Under the pieces are notes generated by a model. That model did no database searches. It was given only the letters and a program-made list of their open reading frames with translations, and had not been told where the DNA came from. A stretch of DNA of 64,000 nucleotides. Source: Chitinophaga sp. LS1. Its GTDB lineage: Bacteria; Bacteroidota; Bacteroidia; Chitinophagales; Chitinophagaceae. Location: assembly GCF_034274695.1 (NCBI RefSeq), contig NZ_CP128362.1, positions 3,350,501 to 3,414,500 on the forward strand, given 5' to 3'. Below are positions 1 to 10,029 of the stretch, piece by piece. Numbering within the stretch: the first letter of the stretch is position 1; the number at the start of each line of letters is the position of its first letter. The translations under genes and the position numbers were made by a program.

Positions 1-228
1 ATAGCCGGCGATGAGGCTATCCATTTGTGCCTTATTGGTTGGGTGGATGATGTCCAGCGGGAGTTTTGATTCCTTTTTCAGTACATTTTCCAGATCGTCG
101 GCAAAGATCCGGCAGCTGACCTGGACCTCGTTTTTAGTCTTTACATGCTCGATCTCAGTGACACTCACATAGAATGGGTGAAATGCGAAAAAAGACCCCA
201 ATAACCATTTATATAATATTAAACCCAC
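1..228 (-). CDS. DUF6702 family protein, 3' end cut by window edge
   Basis: The reverse strand reads 76 codons without a stop and runs off the window. The protein begins VGLILYKWLLGSFFAFHPFY, then SVTEIEHVKTKNEVQVSCRI and FADDLENVLKKESK. An HPFYVSVTEI start and an FADDLE segment are typical of the small DUF6702 proteins of Bacteroidota, whose function is unknown. The only in-frame start is GTG at 228-226, with a poor ribosome-binding site (AGG three bases upstream). An ATG nearby at about 206 is out of frame. The short hydrophobic N-terminus suggests a signal peptide. It diverges from the HupE/UreJ-like gene. Family assignment is from remembered family sequence. Confidence 0.75.
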   Translation of the reverse strand, partial: MGLILYKWLLGSFFAFHPFYVSVTEIEHVKTKNEVQVSCRIFADDLENVLKKESKLPLDIIHPTNKAQMDSLIAGY

Positions 229-288
229 TTGCCTAAAAAATTTTAAATATTAGCAGTATCCTTGTATAATTACCAAAAATAGGAAATT

Positions 289-882
289 GTGAGCACCGAA
301 TTCGGGATGTATTTTCAAATGGGGTGGCAGCATATCATTGCCTGGGATGGCTACGATCACATCCTGTTTATCATGGCGTTGTCCGCTATTTATATGCTGC
401 AGGACTGGAGAAAAGTGCTTGTTCTTGTCACAGCTTTTACAATTGGTCACGCCATCACACTGGCTTTAAGTGTCGCAAACGTCGTATATATCCAAAGCAG
501 TCTGATAGAACTGCTCATACCAATCACTATCTGGATTACCGCTCTTTTCAATATGTTTAAAAAAGAGCTGTCGCCACAAAGAGTCCAACTGAACTATCTG
601 TTCGCATTGTTTTTCGGCCTTGTTCATGGTATGGCCTTCTCTGCCTACCTGAAGAGTCTGATCGGCACACAGGAAAACATCCTTACACCCTTGCTGGCTT
701 TCAATCTGGGGCTGGAAGTAGGGCAGATGATGGTCGTAGCAGGCGTATTATTACTGGCCGGTATTATTGTAAATGTTACAGGGGTAAAACGCAGGGACTG
801 GAATATTTACCTCTCTGCTGCCATCTTTGGCGTAGCCGTTCTGATAACCATTGAAAGATGTAAAGAATTTATAACAAAATAG
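289..882 (+). CDS. HupE/UreJ-like membrane protein
   Basis: The 197-residue protein is almost entirely hydrophobic, with about six predicted membrane segments. The conserved polar spots are GYDHILFI near residues 21-28, GHAIT near 53-57 and GLVHGMAFS near 109-117. This is the pattern of the HupE/UreJ_2 family, whose relatives are linked to nickel or cobalt uptake; the Bacteroidota members are not characterised. The start is GTG at 289, with AGGA six bases upstream; ATG at 307 is an alternative. It sits 32 bases before the M1 peptidase on the same strand and diverges from DUF6702. I recall these three families as frequent neighbours, but a shared process is inference. Confidence 0.8.
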   Translation: MSTEFGMYFQMGWQHIIAWDGYDHILFIMALSAIYMLQDWRKVLVLVTAFTIGHAITLALSVANVVYIQSSLIELLIPITIWITALFNMFKKELSPQRVQLNYLFALFFGLVHGMAFSAYLKSLIGTQENILTPLLAFNLGLEVGQMMVVAGVLLLAGIIVNVTGVKRRDWNIYLSAAIFGVAVLITIERCKEFITK

Positions 883-914
883 ACAGGGACAACCAACTGT
901 CACCAGGTTTTTTT

Positions 915-3245
915 ATGAGAAAAAAAGCAATCAAATTGGCTCTGGCGGCCTGTTGTATCACTGCCGGCGCCAGCGCACAATCCTTACCACTTACCGGCTC
1001 TAACCATGGTAATAAGTTTGAGCAATTAGGAACCATTCTCCAGACGCCTAACGAATACCGTTCTGCATCCGGTGCCCCAGGTCCTAAGTATTGGCAACAA
1101 AGAGCCGATTACGACATCTCCGCTACCCTGGACGATGACAAGCAAAAGCTGACAGGGAAGGAGACCGTAACTTATTACAACAACTCTCCCGATCCGCTGA
1201 CGTACATCTGGTTGCAACTGGATGAAAATGAGCACAATCCGAAAAGCGATAACAATAGCTTTGACGGTAGCGCCATTAAGAGCAGAATGACGATGAGGGA
1301 TGTAAACCAGATCCTTGGCCCACGCCCTGGTTTCGGTACCAACATCGTAAAGATCACCGACGAAAGCGGGAAAGAGATTCCGTATACCATTAACCAGACC
1401 ATGCTGCGTATGGACCTGCCACAAACCCTGCAACCCGGCCAGAAGTTCCGGTTCAAGGTGGAATGGTGGTACAACATCTCTGATCGTATGATCGAAGGTG
1501 GTCGTGGTGGGTACGAGTACTTCCCTGAAGATAAAAACTACCTCTACACGATCACGCAATGGTATCCCCGCCTGGCTGTATATTCTGACTTCCAGGGTTG
1601 GCAGAACCATCAGTTCACCGGTCGGGGTGAGTTCGCACTTACTTTTGGCAATTTCCATGTAAGCATGAATGTACCTGCTGACCACATCGTAGGTGCTACC
1701 GGCGAATGTCAGAACTACAAAGAAGTGCTGACAGGTGCACAGTACCAGCGCTGGCAACAGGCACAGAGTGCAAAAGAACCGCTGGAAATCGTGACGCCTG
1801 ATGAAATGAAGAGTAACATGGGCAGCCATGCCACCGCCCGTAAAACATGGGTGTATAACGCAGAAAATGTGCGTGACTTTGCACTGGTATCTTCCCGCCG
1901 CCTGGTATGGGATGCCATGGCGACAAATGTAGAAGGCAAGAAAGTAATGGCCATGTCTTACTATGGTCCTGAAGCTTACCCGCTGTGGAAACGCTATTCA
2001 ACGAAGGTAGTGGCAAATACCCTGAGAGTATATTCTAAACATACGATTCCATACCCTTACCCAGTAGCGATTTCAGTAGAAGCTGCCAATGGTATGGAAT
2101 ACCCAATGATCTGCTTTAACTATGGCCGTACTGAAAAAGACGGTACCTATTCAGAAGCAGTGAAGAATGGTATGATCGGTGTGATCACCCACGAAGTAGG
2201 CCACAACTTCTTCCCTATGATCATAAACTCTGACGAAAGACAATGGACATGGATGGATGAAGGTCTAAATACTTTCTGCCAGTTCCTGGCAGAGCAGGAG
2301 TGGGATAACAACTTCCCTTCCAACCGTGGACCTGCCTACAAGATTGCAGATTATATGCGCATGCCGAAGGATCAGCTGGAACCGATTATGACCAACTCTG
2401 AAAACATTGAGCAGTTTGGTCCGAACGCCTATGCTAAACCAAGTACAGCACTGAACATACTGCGTGAAACCGTGATGGGGCGTGAACTGTTTGACTTTGC
2501 TTTCCGTGAATATGCACGTCGCTGGGCATTCAGGCATCCTACACCTGCCGACTTTTTCCGTACGATGGAAGATGCATCTGCAGTAGACCTGGATTGGTTC
2601 TGGAGAGGATGGTTCTATGGTATTGATCCGGTGGATATCTCTATCGATAGTGTGAAGATGTTCCGTTTGGATACGAAAGAACCACAGGTAGCAAAAGCAG
2701 AAGCGAAAGCAAAATATGATCGCAATGCAGACCATATTTCCCGCGCACGCAACAAAGCAGAGGGCATGAAATTCGTAGCAGAACAGGATACTGCATTACA
2801 GGATTTCTATTATAAATGGAATCGTTTTGATGTAAGTGAAGAAGATAAAAAGACATATGGTAATTACTATGCAGGCCTCAGCCCTGAAGAAAAGAGATTG
2901 TATGACAGCAAAAAGAACTTCTACCAGGTATCATTCACGAATGTAGGTGGGCTGGTAATGCCACTAATTATAGAGTGGACATATGTAGATGGTACGAAGG
3001 AAACAGAGCGTATTTCAGCTTACATCTGGCGTCATGATGAAAACCATGTGACCAAGGTATTTGCAAAAGATAAGGAAGTCGTATCAATTAAACTGGATCC
3101 ACAAAGAGAGACAGGTGATATAGACGAAGCCAATAACAGCTGGCCAAGGGCACTGACACCAACCAGGTTTGAGTTGTTCCGCAGTGAACAGGCGGTAAGA
3201 GGCACCTCCACAGGTGGTAACCCAATGCAACAGGCTCGTAAATAG
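915..3245 (+). CDS. M1 family metallopeptidase, secreted
   Basis: This 776-residue protein has a signal peptide (residues 1-21, ending ASAQ). The zinc site is complete: HEVGH at 426-430 and the third ligand Glu449 in WMDE, which gives the HExxH-x18-E spacing of gluzincin M1 peptidases. The NGMEYP segment about 40 residues earlier replaces the GAMEN exopeptidase motif of classical aminopeptidases. The N-terminal half is the beta-sandwich region that precedes the catalytic domain in M1 enzymes. The expected role is periplasmic or surface cleavage of peptides; the substrate is unknown. The ATG is certain: it follows AGG and a T-run and the signal peptide starts there. A strong terminator follows 18 bases after the stop. 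Confidence 0.9.
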   Translation: MRKKAIKLALAACCITAGASAQSLPLTGSNHGNKFEQLGTILQTPNEYRSASGAPGPKYWQQRADYDISATLDDDKQKLTGKETVTYYNNSPDPLTYIWLQLDENEHNPKSDNNSFDGSAIKSRMTMRDVNQILGPRPGFGTNIVKITDESGKEIPYTINQTMLRMDLPQTLQPGQKFRFKVEWWYNISDRMIEGGRGGYEYFPEDKNYLYTITQWYPRLAVYSDFQGWQNHQFTGRGEFALTFGNFHVSMNVPADHIVGATGECQNYKEVLTGAQYQRWQQAQSAKEPLEIVTPDEMKSNMGSHATARKTWVYNAENVRDFALVSSRRLVWDAMATNVEGKKVMAMSYYGPEAYPLWKRYSTKVVANTLRVYSKHTIPYPYPVAISVEAANGMEYPMICFNYGRTEKDGTYSEAVKNGMIGVITHEVGHNFFPMIINSDERQWTWMDEGLNTFCQFLAEQEWDNNFPSNRGPAYKIADYMRMPKDQLEPIMTNSENIEQFGPNAYAKPSTALNILRETVMGRELFDFAFREYARRWAFRHPTPADFFRTMEDASAVDLDWFWRGWFYGIDPVDISIDSVKMFRLDTKEPQVAKAEAKAKYDRNADHISRARNKAEGMKFVAEQDTALQDFYYKWNRFDVSEEDKKTYGNYYAGLSPEEKRLYDSKKNFYQVSFTNVGGLVMPLIIEWTYVDGTKETERISAYIWRHDENHVTKVFAKDKEVVSIKLDPQRETGDIDEANNSWPRALTPTRFELFRSEQAVRGTSTGGNPMQQARK

Positions 3246-3262
3246 TAGTTGTAACGTATAAT

Positions 3263-3300
3263 AAAAAAGCGCTTTTGCCACCGGCAAAAGCGCTTTTTTT
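3263..3300 (+). terminator. Intrinsic terminator of the M1 peptidase unit
   Basis: A perfect hairpin has arms AAAAAAGCGCTTTTGCC and GGCAAAAGCGCTTTTTT, with loop ACC and a T-run on the plus strand. It is one of five hairpins in the window that share a CGCTT(T/C)TG core. Confidence 0.92.
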
Positions 3301-3322
3301 GTTTATCCCTATTTATAAATAC

Positions 3323-3359
3323 TTAACAATTAGTTAAGGTATACTAAACAAATTGTTAA
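3323..3359. repeat. Perfect inverted repeat upstream of the first susC
   Basis: TTAACAATT at 3323-3331 and AATTGTTAA at 3351-3359 are perfect inverted copies with 19 bases between them, about 115 bases before the susC start. The spacing suits a regulator site or a promoter-overlapping operator. The strand is AT-rich, so chance is possible. The rest of the 3301-3474 gap shows no clear TAnnTTTG element; the closest is GATCTTTG at about 3374. Confidence 0.4.
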
Positions 3360-3474
3360 AACTCCTTTTAGATCTTTGTACCCATCATCACAGGGATTGG
3401 AGTAGATAGTTATCAAAAAGAGTCTAAATCAATTAAATCGCTTTATAGTAATTCACATCAACTAAAAAACAGTT

Positions 3475-6400
3475 ATGCCAAAAAGATGTAATGCATTCGC
3501 ATGGATGTTAATGGTAATGCTATTGTTACCTTTTTCCTCCCTTGCGCAAAAACTAATAAACGGCCATGTACTGGCTAAATCAGACCAGACGCCCATCCCT
3601 AGTGCGACGGTCATTGTAAAAGGCACAAAAAATGGAACAGTAACCAATGTAGATGGCAGTTTTGCGATCAGGGCTCAAAAAGGAGATATCTTAGCTATCT
3701 CTGGTCTCGGTATCACACCATCTGAATTTACTATAAATGGTGAGGACATCACGATCACGGTTGATGCCAGTACCAAAGACCTCAATGAAGTAGTGGTAAC
3801 TGCTACCGGGGTAAAGAAAGAGGTAAAACGCCTTGGATACGCTATCCAGGATGTAAAAGCCAATGATCTGACACAGGCACGCGAACCCAGTGTACTCAAT
3901 TCACTGAAAGGAAATGTGGCGGGTCTCTCTATCAATATCACACCTGAAATTGGTCACTCACCCGGCGTAATTATGCGTGGCGATGGTAGCCCAATGTATG
4001 TGGTAGATGGGGTACCATTAAGCTCTGATACTTACAACATTAACCCGGATGATATCGAAAGTTTCACTGTGCTGAAAGGCCCTAGTGCTGCGGCATTATA
4101 CGGCTTCAGAGGTAAGAATGGTGTGATCATAATCAACACTAAAAAAGGTACTAAAAATAAACGTGGCTATACCATTGATGTAAACAACAGTACACAGTGG
4201 AATGGTGGTTTCATTGCGCTCCCTAAATACCAGGATGAATATGGTGCAGGTGAATATGGTAAATATGCATTTGGCGATGGCCAGGGTGGGGGTGTAAACG
4301 ACTATGACTACGACATATGGGGCCCTAAGCTGGATGGCCGTATGCTGCCACAGTATGATGGTGAATATGATGCAAACACTACTTATACTACCAACTTCGA
4401 AGATGGTACATCTTTTCAGGGTCATATCAAACCAACTGCCTGGACGGCGCGTGGTAAGGATAACCTGAAACGCTTTTTGCAAACTGGTATCCTGAACAGC
4501 ACCAGCGTGGCACTCAGCTCTTCTACCGACAAAGCTGACCTGCGTTTCTCTATGGGTAACAGTTACCAGAAAGGCATCGTACCCAATACACAACTGAACA
4601 ACTTCAATGCTTCTGCCAGCATTGGGTATAAATTTACAAAGCGTTTCTCCATCCAGACTTATATCAACTACAGCCGCCAGTCTACGCCGAACATTCCGGA
4701 TGTAAACTATGGTCCTAACAGTATCATCTACAATATGATCCTGTGGGGTGGTGCGGATTGGAGCGTAGACGATATGCGTGATTACTGGCAGCCAGGTAAA
4801 GTAGGTGTACAGCAGAAATACGCTGAATACTATCGTTATAATAACCCATGGTTCATGAGTTACGAGTGGCTGAGAGGTCACTACGTAAATAACGTAAATG
4901 GTTATGCAGCGTTGAACTATAATGTTAATAACAACATTGATCTGACTTTACGTCCTAGCATAACTACTTACAACTTTACCAATACAGAGAAACTGCCTTA
5001 TTCTGCTACAGTATACGACAGACCTGAGCATAAAGGTGACTACCGTGTGGATAACCGTTCTCTTTTCGAATCGAACGTAGAGTTTCAGGCTAAGTACCAT
5101 AGAAACGCTATCCTTGGTTTCCTCGATGTACAGGGCATGTTTGGTGGTAATGCCAGAACTTTCCGTTTCAATTCAGAGTATACTACTACCAACTATCTGA
5201 ATGTACCTGGTGTATATTCATTTTCTAACTCACTTAACTCTGTACAGGCAGCTTCTTATAATGCTGAAATGTTGGTGCTGAGTGGTTATTATTCACTGGA
5301 TCTGGGTTACAAATCTTATGTGACTGCCAACATTACCGGCCGTTTCGATAAGTCTTCCACACTACCGGCTGAAAACAATACTTATTTCTATCCTTCGTTC
5401 AACCTGGCTACTGTGATCTCTGATTATGTGAAGTTACCAAAAGGTATTTCTTTCCTGAAAGTACGTGGTTCATTTGCCAGCAGTAAGTCGGGTGGTACTG
5501 ATACCTATTTTGCGCCAAATGTATCTAACCTGGCAGGTGGTGGTTATGGATATACTTACTATTCTCCATACGATGGTCCGGGATACGATTTCTCACAGAC
5601 TTACACCCTGCAGCCTTACTATAGCAATCAAAACAGCGCTTCCTATACCAATACACTGGTGGGTAACAATATCAGAACTGCTGAAAGAAAAGCTTACGAA
5701 GCAGGTCTGGATGTACGTTTCCTCGAAAACAGGCTGAGCCTGGATGTAACCCGTTACCGTTACAGAGACGACCTGATTTATACAGCGGATGTTTCTGAAT
5801 CAACAGGTTATTCACAGTTAATCAAGAACCAGGGTAAGACACAGAATGACGGTTGGGAAGTAACATTGGGTGGTTCTCCTATCCGCAACAAGACTGGTCT
5901 GAACTGGGATGTGAATGTAAACTGGTTCAAATTCGTACGCAAATGGATTGATAACCCAAGTGGTGACAACTGGGTACATAGCGGTACCCGTACTGACCTG
6001 GTGTATGACAATGCATTCGTTCGAACTTCTGGTGGCCAGTTAGTCATCGACCAGTCATCTGGTTTGCTGCTGCGTTATACTGACCTGGGTGTAAACGCCA
6101 AGAAAGTGTTTGGTCACTCAGATCCTGACTGGCAGTGGGGTATTACCAATACTTTCAGCTACAAGAACTTCTCTTTCCGTTTCAGATTCGATGGTATGGT
6201 AGGTGGTGTGGTACACGACTATGTACGTCAAAAATCCCTGCAAGGTGGCCGTCATATCGAAAGTACACAGGGTAAATTTGGTGAAGCACGCCCTGACGAC
6301 GCACTTGGGTCTACTGGTTTCTCTTATGTGGGTGAAGGTGTAAACCTGACGGGTGGAACCATTTCGTTGGATCCGATCACAGGTAAGATCACTAATGAAG

Positions 6401-6729
6401 ATGAATTGACTGTATCTAAAAATGCGACAAAGACATCTGTACAGCAGTATGTAACCAGGATGGCTTCTATTCATGACCTGAACAATATCAAGAAGACCTA
6501 TGCCAAGCTGAGAGAAGTAACGCTTACTTACCGCCTGCCTGCCGACCTTTTTGGTAAGCGGACTGTGTTCCAGAATGCATCCGTGTCTTTGGTAGGTCGT
6601 AACCTGTTGTACTTCTTCCCGAGTCGTTACAAGGATATGGACGTTGACCAGTACACACAGGATAGTGGTTCCGGTCTGCAGACGCCTACGACTCGCAGTT
6701 ATGGTGTGAACCTGAATATTACCTTTTAA
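3475..6729 (+). CDS. SusC/RagA family TonB-dependent outer-membrane transporter
   Basis: This 1084-residue protein has a signal peptide (residues 1-24, SSLAQ) and a carboxypeptidase-D regulatory-like domain at about 26-105. It then has the NEVVVTATG segment typical of SusC and a plug with YVVDGVPL and DIESFTVLKGPSAAALYG. The 22-strand barrel ends in NLNITF, with the terminal phenylalanine needed for outer-membrane assembly. It has no STN domain, so it is not expected to signal to a FecR protein. It imports a ligand captured by the SusD lipoprotein 12 bases downstream. No glycosidase accompanies the pair, so the substrate cannot be named; the nearest enzyme is the M1 peptidase upstream. Confidence 0.95.
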   Translation: MPKRCNAFAWMLMVMLLLPFSSLAQKLINGHVLAKSDQTPIPSATVIVKGTKNGTVTNVDGSFAIRAQKGDILAISGLGITPSEFTINGEDITITVDASTKDLNEVVVTATGVKKEVKRLGYAIQDVKANDLTQAREPSVLNSLKGNVAGLSINITPEIGHSPGVIMRGDGSPMYVVDGVPLSSDTYNINPDDIESFTVLKGPSAAALYGFRGKNGVIIINTKKGTKNKRGYTIDVNNSTQWNGGFIALPKYQDEYGAGEYGKYAFGDGQGGGVNDYDYDIWGPKLDGRMLPQYDGEYDANTTYTTNFEDGTSFQGHIKPTAWTARGKDNLKRFLQTGILNSTSVALSSSTDKADLRFSMGNSYQKGIVPNTQLNNFNASASIGYKFTKRFSIQTYINYSRQSTPNIPDVNYGPNSIIYNMILWGGADWSVDDMRDYWQPGKVGVQQKYAEYYRYNNPWFMSYEWLRGHYVNNVNGYAALNYNVNNNIDLTLRPSITTYNFTNTEKLPYSATVYDRPEHKGDYRVDNRSLFESNVEFQAKYHRNAILGFLDVQGMFGGNARTFRFNSEYTTTNYLNVPGVYSFSNSLNSVQAASYNAEMLVLSGYYSLDLGYKSYVTANITGRFDKSSTLPAENNTYFYPSFNLATVISDYVKLPKGISFLKVRGSFASSKSGGTDTYFAPNVSNLAGGGYGYTYYSPYDGPGYDFSQTYTLQPYYSNQNSASYTNTLVGNNIRTAERKAYEAGLDVRFLENRLSLDVTRYRYRDDLIYTADVSESTGYSQLIKNQGKTQNDGWEVTLGGSPIRNKTGLNWDVNVNWFKFVRKWIDNPSGDNWVHSGTRTDLVYDNAFVRTSGGQLVIDQSSGLLLRYTDLGVNAKKVFGHSDPDWQWGITNTFSYKNFSFRFRFDGMVGGVVHDYVRQKSLQGGRHIESTQGKFGEARPDDALGSTGFSYVGEGVNLTGGTISLDPITGKITNEDELTVSKNATKTSVQQYVTRMASIHDLNNIKKTYAKLREVTLTYRLPADLFGKRTVFQNASVSLVGRNLLYFFPSRYKDMDVDQYTQDSGSGLQTPTTRSYGVNLNITF

Positions 6730-6741
6730 TACCCAAACACA

Positions 6742-8349
6742 ATGAGAAGATATCAATATATATTAATCATCGCATTGAGTTGTCTGATGATGGCAGCTTG
6801 TAATAAAAAGATTGAAGAACTACAGGCCAATCCGAACGAGCCGGGTAGTGTGACGGCAGAGTTACTGCTGGGCGCTGTATTGACTGATATGTCGGGTACG
6901 CAGGATGATGGTGCACTGGAAGACTATGGATCATGGGGCGCCGTACATCGCTGGAACCAGTACTATTGCCGTAACTATGAATATTATGGTGATAACCAGT
7001 ATGGCTGGTCAAGTGGTAGCTTTGACAGCTACATCGTATTGAAAAACGTAGTACAGATGGAGAAAGAAGCTGCTACCCGTGGTGCAGATTCAATCAATCC
7101 TTATGAGTCGATTGGTAAATTTGTACGTGCATACTACTATTACAATATGACCTCCATGATGGGTGATATTCCTTTGGATGGTGCAGTGCAGGGTACGGAT
7201 AATCTTACCCCGGCTTATGCTTCACAGAAAGATGTATTTACCTTTGTGCTGAATACATTGGATACTGTAAATAACCACCTGACTACACTGATTAATGCTG
7301 GTGATAATACTATCGACGGTTCTACACAGGATATCTATTATGCAGGTGATCTGACCAAATGGCGCAAGCTGGCAAATACCTTCAAGCTCCGTGTGCTGAT
7401 CAGTCTGAGTAATAAGACGTCTGACGATGAACTGAATGTGATATCTCAGTTTGCCACTATTATCAATAATCCTTCAACTTATCCGATCTTCACCAGTGTA
7501 GATGATGATTTCAAATTCACTTATGTAGAAACCTATAATGTTTATCCACAGAGTCCAAACAACTTTGGATCTGATGCACAGCGTTACAACATGGCGAATA
7601 CATATGTGCATAACCTCACTGATCTGAACGATGCACGTGTGTTCATCACCTGTGAGCCGGCATGGAATATCATTGCTACAAAAGGTTACAGCGCAGTAGA
7701 CTATCGTTCATTTGTAGGTGCGAGCACAGGTGAATCCATTGCGAACATGTATTCTGATGCCATCGCTGGTAACCTTTCCCTGATCAATCGTAAGCATTAT
7801 TATGATACTTACACTGGTGAGCCGGATGTATTGGTAGGTTACAAAGAAATGTGTTTCAACATCGCAGAGGCGATCAACAGAGGCTGGATCAGTGGTGATG
7901 CGGAGACCTGGTATAATACAGGTATTACAGAGTCTATGAAGTTCTATGGTATTACCGCTTCACAGACCAGCTATACAGCTTATTTCCTGAAGTTTGGTAG
8001 TTCACTGGGTGATTATACCTCTTATGCTTTTACCTTCGATTTAAGCACTTATTTAGCTCAGTCTTCCGTGAAGTATGCAGGTGCTGATGCAGGGTTGGAA
8101 CAAATCCTGACACAGAAGTACATTGCCATGTTCCAGAATTCCGGCTGGGAGGCTTATTTTAACTATCGCAGAACAGGAGTACCTGTTTTTGATGAGGGAA
8201 CCGGTATCGGGAATAATGGGGTGATTCCAAAGAGATGGGGGTATCCAAGTTCGGAACAGAACCTGAATGCAGCGAACTGGAAAGCAGCGTTGAGCAATCA
8301 GGGATTTAGCAGTGATGATATCAATGGATCAATGTGGTTACTCAAGTAA
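6742..8349 (+). CDS. SusD/RagB family nutrient-binding lipoprotein (SusD-like_2)
   Basis: The 535-residue protein carries a lipoprotein signal with the lipobox cysteine at residue 20 (LMMAAC). TPR-like helices follow, with the family segments YESIGKFVRAYYYYNMTSMM, GDIPLDGA, KWRKLANTFKLRVLISLSNK and, near the end, EQILTQKYIAMFQNSGWEAY. It is the surface ligand-binding lid for the SusC immediately upstream, with a 12-base gap and clearly the same operon. The start ATG is fixed by the signal peptide. The unit ends at the hairpin just after the stop. Confidence 0.94.
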   Translation: MRRYQYILIIALSCLMMAACNKKIEELQANPNEPGSVTAELLLGAVLTDMSGTQDDGALEDYGSWGAVHRWNQYYCRNYEYYGDNQYGWSSGSFDSYIVLKNVVQMEKEAATRGADSINPYESIGKFVRAYYYYNMTSMMGDIPLDGAVQGTDNLTPAYASQKDVFTFVLNTLDTVNNHLTTLINAGDNTIDGSTQDIYYAGDLTKWRKLANTFKLRVLISLSNKTSDDELNVISQFATIINNPSTYPIFTSVDDDFKFTYVETYNVYPQSPNNFGSDAQRYNMANTYVHNLTDLNDARVFITCEPAWNIIATKGYSAVDYRSFVGASTGESIANMYSDAIAGNLSLINRKHYYDTYTGEPDVLVGYKEMCFNIAEAINRGWISGDAETWYNTGITESMKFYGITASQTSYTAYFLKFGSSLGDYTSYAFTFDLSTYLAQSSVKYAGADAGLEQILTQKYIAMFQNSGWEAYFNYRRTGVPVFDEGTGIGNNGVIPKRWGYPSSEQNLNAANWKAALSNQGFSSDDINGSMWLLK

Positions 8350-8357
8350 ATAAACAA

Positions 8358-8390
8358 AAGCCGGACCTGAACAGGTCCGGCTTGTTATTG
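8358..8390. terminator. Bidirectional terminator between convergent susD genes
   Basis: Arms AAGCCGGACCTG and CAGGTCCGGCTT fold with a two-base AA loop. TTGTTATT follows on the plus strand and TTTGTTTATTT on the minus strand, so the hairpin can serve both the susD ending at 8349 and the one ending at 8435. Confidence 0.88.
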
Positions 8391-8434
8391 CTGCTTTTTA
8401 TAGCGGTATAGATGGCTATACATAAGTTAGTTCA

Positions 8435-10018
8435 TCACTTATCCCACCACACTTTCGTCATCAACGAATTACTACCCTGCCTTGCAATCGCCTCCTGGTA
8501 ATTCGTTGCATTGCTCGCCGCCTCTGATGCAGGATACAACATCCTCCTTGGAATCTGTCCACCAGTTGCATTCCCTACATAATTCACCGGCGTTAATTCC
8601 GGATATCCACTCCTCCTCCAGTTAGCCCACACTTCATACCAATCCAGCATACTTGCGGCCCAATACTGCGTATTAATTTGGTTGTAACCATCAGCATCAT
8701 TATAAGGATGTGCTGTCAGGTAAGTTTTAATAGTCGTACTGTTGATGGCCGCTGACGCATCGTACTGCGCCAGCTGACCCATTGCAGCGCTCACCCCATT
8801 GGCATAATGTGTCGCGGCATTTGCTCCCACATTCCAGCCTCTTTTAGCAGCTTCTGCCAACAGCAGTTCTACCTGTGCATAAGTAATTAAAAAAGTAGGT
8901 CCATCCAGTTTCAGAAATACGTTCTTATTCAGTACTGAATACTTTTTCAGATCACCGGGATAATTCGGCGCTTTCGTAATATCTGTAGCACTTGATGCTC
9001 CGTTTGTATCAAACCCATTCGGCATACCCAGCTGATCTGCCGCTGCCGTACTACCTGTAGCAGGCACTGTACCGATGTATGCAAGACGTGGATCATTGTT
9101 ATTGCGTAGAAAATCAATGAAAGTTGTGCCTAAACTTGCTTCACCTGCATTGCCGATTGCATTCCACTCACCAGAGAGGATGTTACTGTTTCTGTTCACA
9201 GTGGTTCTGCCACCTGCTGCATCGTGCAGGATATAGGCATTCTCGCTATTGTCAGCAATCACACCACCGGCATAAGCTTTCTCTACTACCTGTTGTGCAG
9301 TGGCTACATCTGCCTTTGTAAGGCGCATCCCTATTCTCAGCATGAGTGAATAAGCCAGTTTTTGCCAGTTCTTTACCACTACTGTTGCAGTGGAACTACC
9401 TCCTTTATTGTAAATGAGGTCGCCCTGTCCAGGTATGGCTTTCGTGGCATCCAAGGCTTTGGCCGCTTCGTCCAGTTCTGTCACCATATTCGTATAGATG
9501 TCCTGCTGCGCATCGTACTTAGGTGCATAGTTCTGGTCACTATAACCTTCACCTGCTTCAGAATAAGGAATATCTCCATACACATCTGTCAGGCGCTGGA
9601 AGATCATTACCCTGGCAATACGCGCCATGTTATACTGGTTGCTATAGTATGTATCATCCTTCGTGAGGCGTATTACATCCGTGATGTATTTCACCTGGTC
9701 GGTGTATGCCTTATCAAACAAGGCATTGGACCATGCATCATTCTGCATATACTTATCACCTGCATACCAGGATACGTTTGACAACTGTTGCATCATCATC
9801 GCACAATAGATGATGTTCACACGCCAGGTATCATAACTGTAATCACTGTTACCAGTATATTCCAGCAGTGCACGGGTAAAGTTGTACTCAGGTACACCGG
9901 TGTTCTCACTGGATTTATTCTTATCTGTATTAATGCTTTCAAAGTTCTTGGTACAAGCTGGCAACAGCATGATAGCAGAAAAAGAAAAAGCAATTATCTT
10001 TTTATATAGAGCGTTCAT
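8435..10018 (-). CDS. SusD/RagB family lipoprotein (SusD-like_2), second pair
   Basis: This 527-residue protein has a lipoprotein signal ending LLPAC (Cys22), then NFESINTDKN, the conserved N-terminal start of this SusD subgroup. Internal family segments are RIARVMIFQRLTDVYGDIPY, NWQKLAYSLMLRIGMRL and the C-terminal DWYEVWANWRRSGYPEL. It binds the ligand for the SusC encoded just upstream on the minus strand (11-base gap, same operon). No enzyme or regulator is fused or adjacent on its far side. The ATG at 10018 is set by the signal peptide. Confidence 0.94.
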   Translation of the reverse strand: MNALYKKIIAFSFSAIMLLPACTKNFESINTDKNKSSENTGVPEYNFTRALLEYTGNSDYSYDTWRVNIIYCAMMMQQLSNVSWYAGDKYMQNDAWSNALFDKAYTDQVKYITDVIRLTKDDTYYSNQYNMARIARVMIFQRLTDVYGDIPYSEAGEGYSDQNYAPKYDAQQDIYTNMVTELDEAAKALDATKAIPGQGDLIYNKGGSSTATVVVKNWQKLAYSLMLRIGMRLTKADVATAQQVVEKAYAGGVIADNSENAYILHDAAGGRTTVNRNSNILSGEWNAIGNAGEASLGTTFIDFLRNNNDPRLAYIGTVPATGSTAAADQLGMPNGFDTNGASSATDITKAPNYPGDLKKYSVLNKNVFLKLDGPTFLITYAQVELLLAEAAKRGWNVGANAATHYANGVSAAMGQLAQYDASAAINSTTIKTYLTAHPYNDADGYNQINTQYWAASMLDWYEVWANWRRSGYPELTPVNYVGNATGGQIPRRMLYPASEAASNATNYQEAIARQGSNSLMTKVWWDK

Positions 10019-10029
10019 TGCAGCTGGTT

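Noticed and set aside
250..450. 66-codon minus-strand frame across the HupE start
   Set aside because: Antisense to the HupE gene; the real minus-strand gene here is the DUF6702 frame at 1-228.
1026..1829. 267-codon open frame antisense to the M1 peptidase
   Set aside because: Fully contained in a well-supported gene, and the product shows no recognisable motif.
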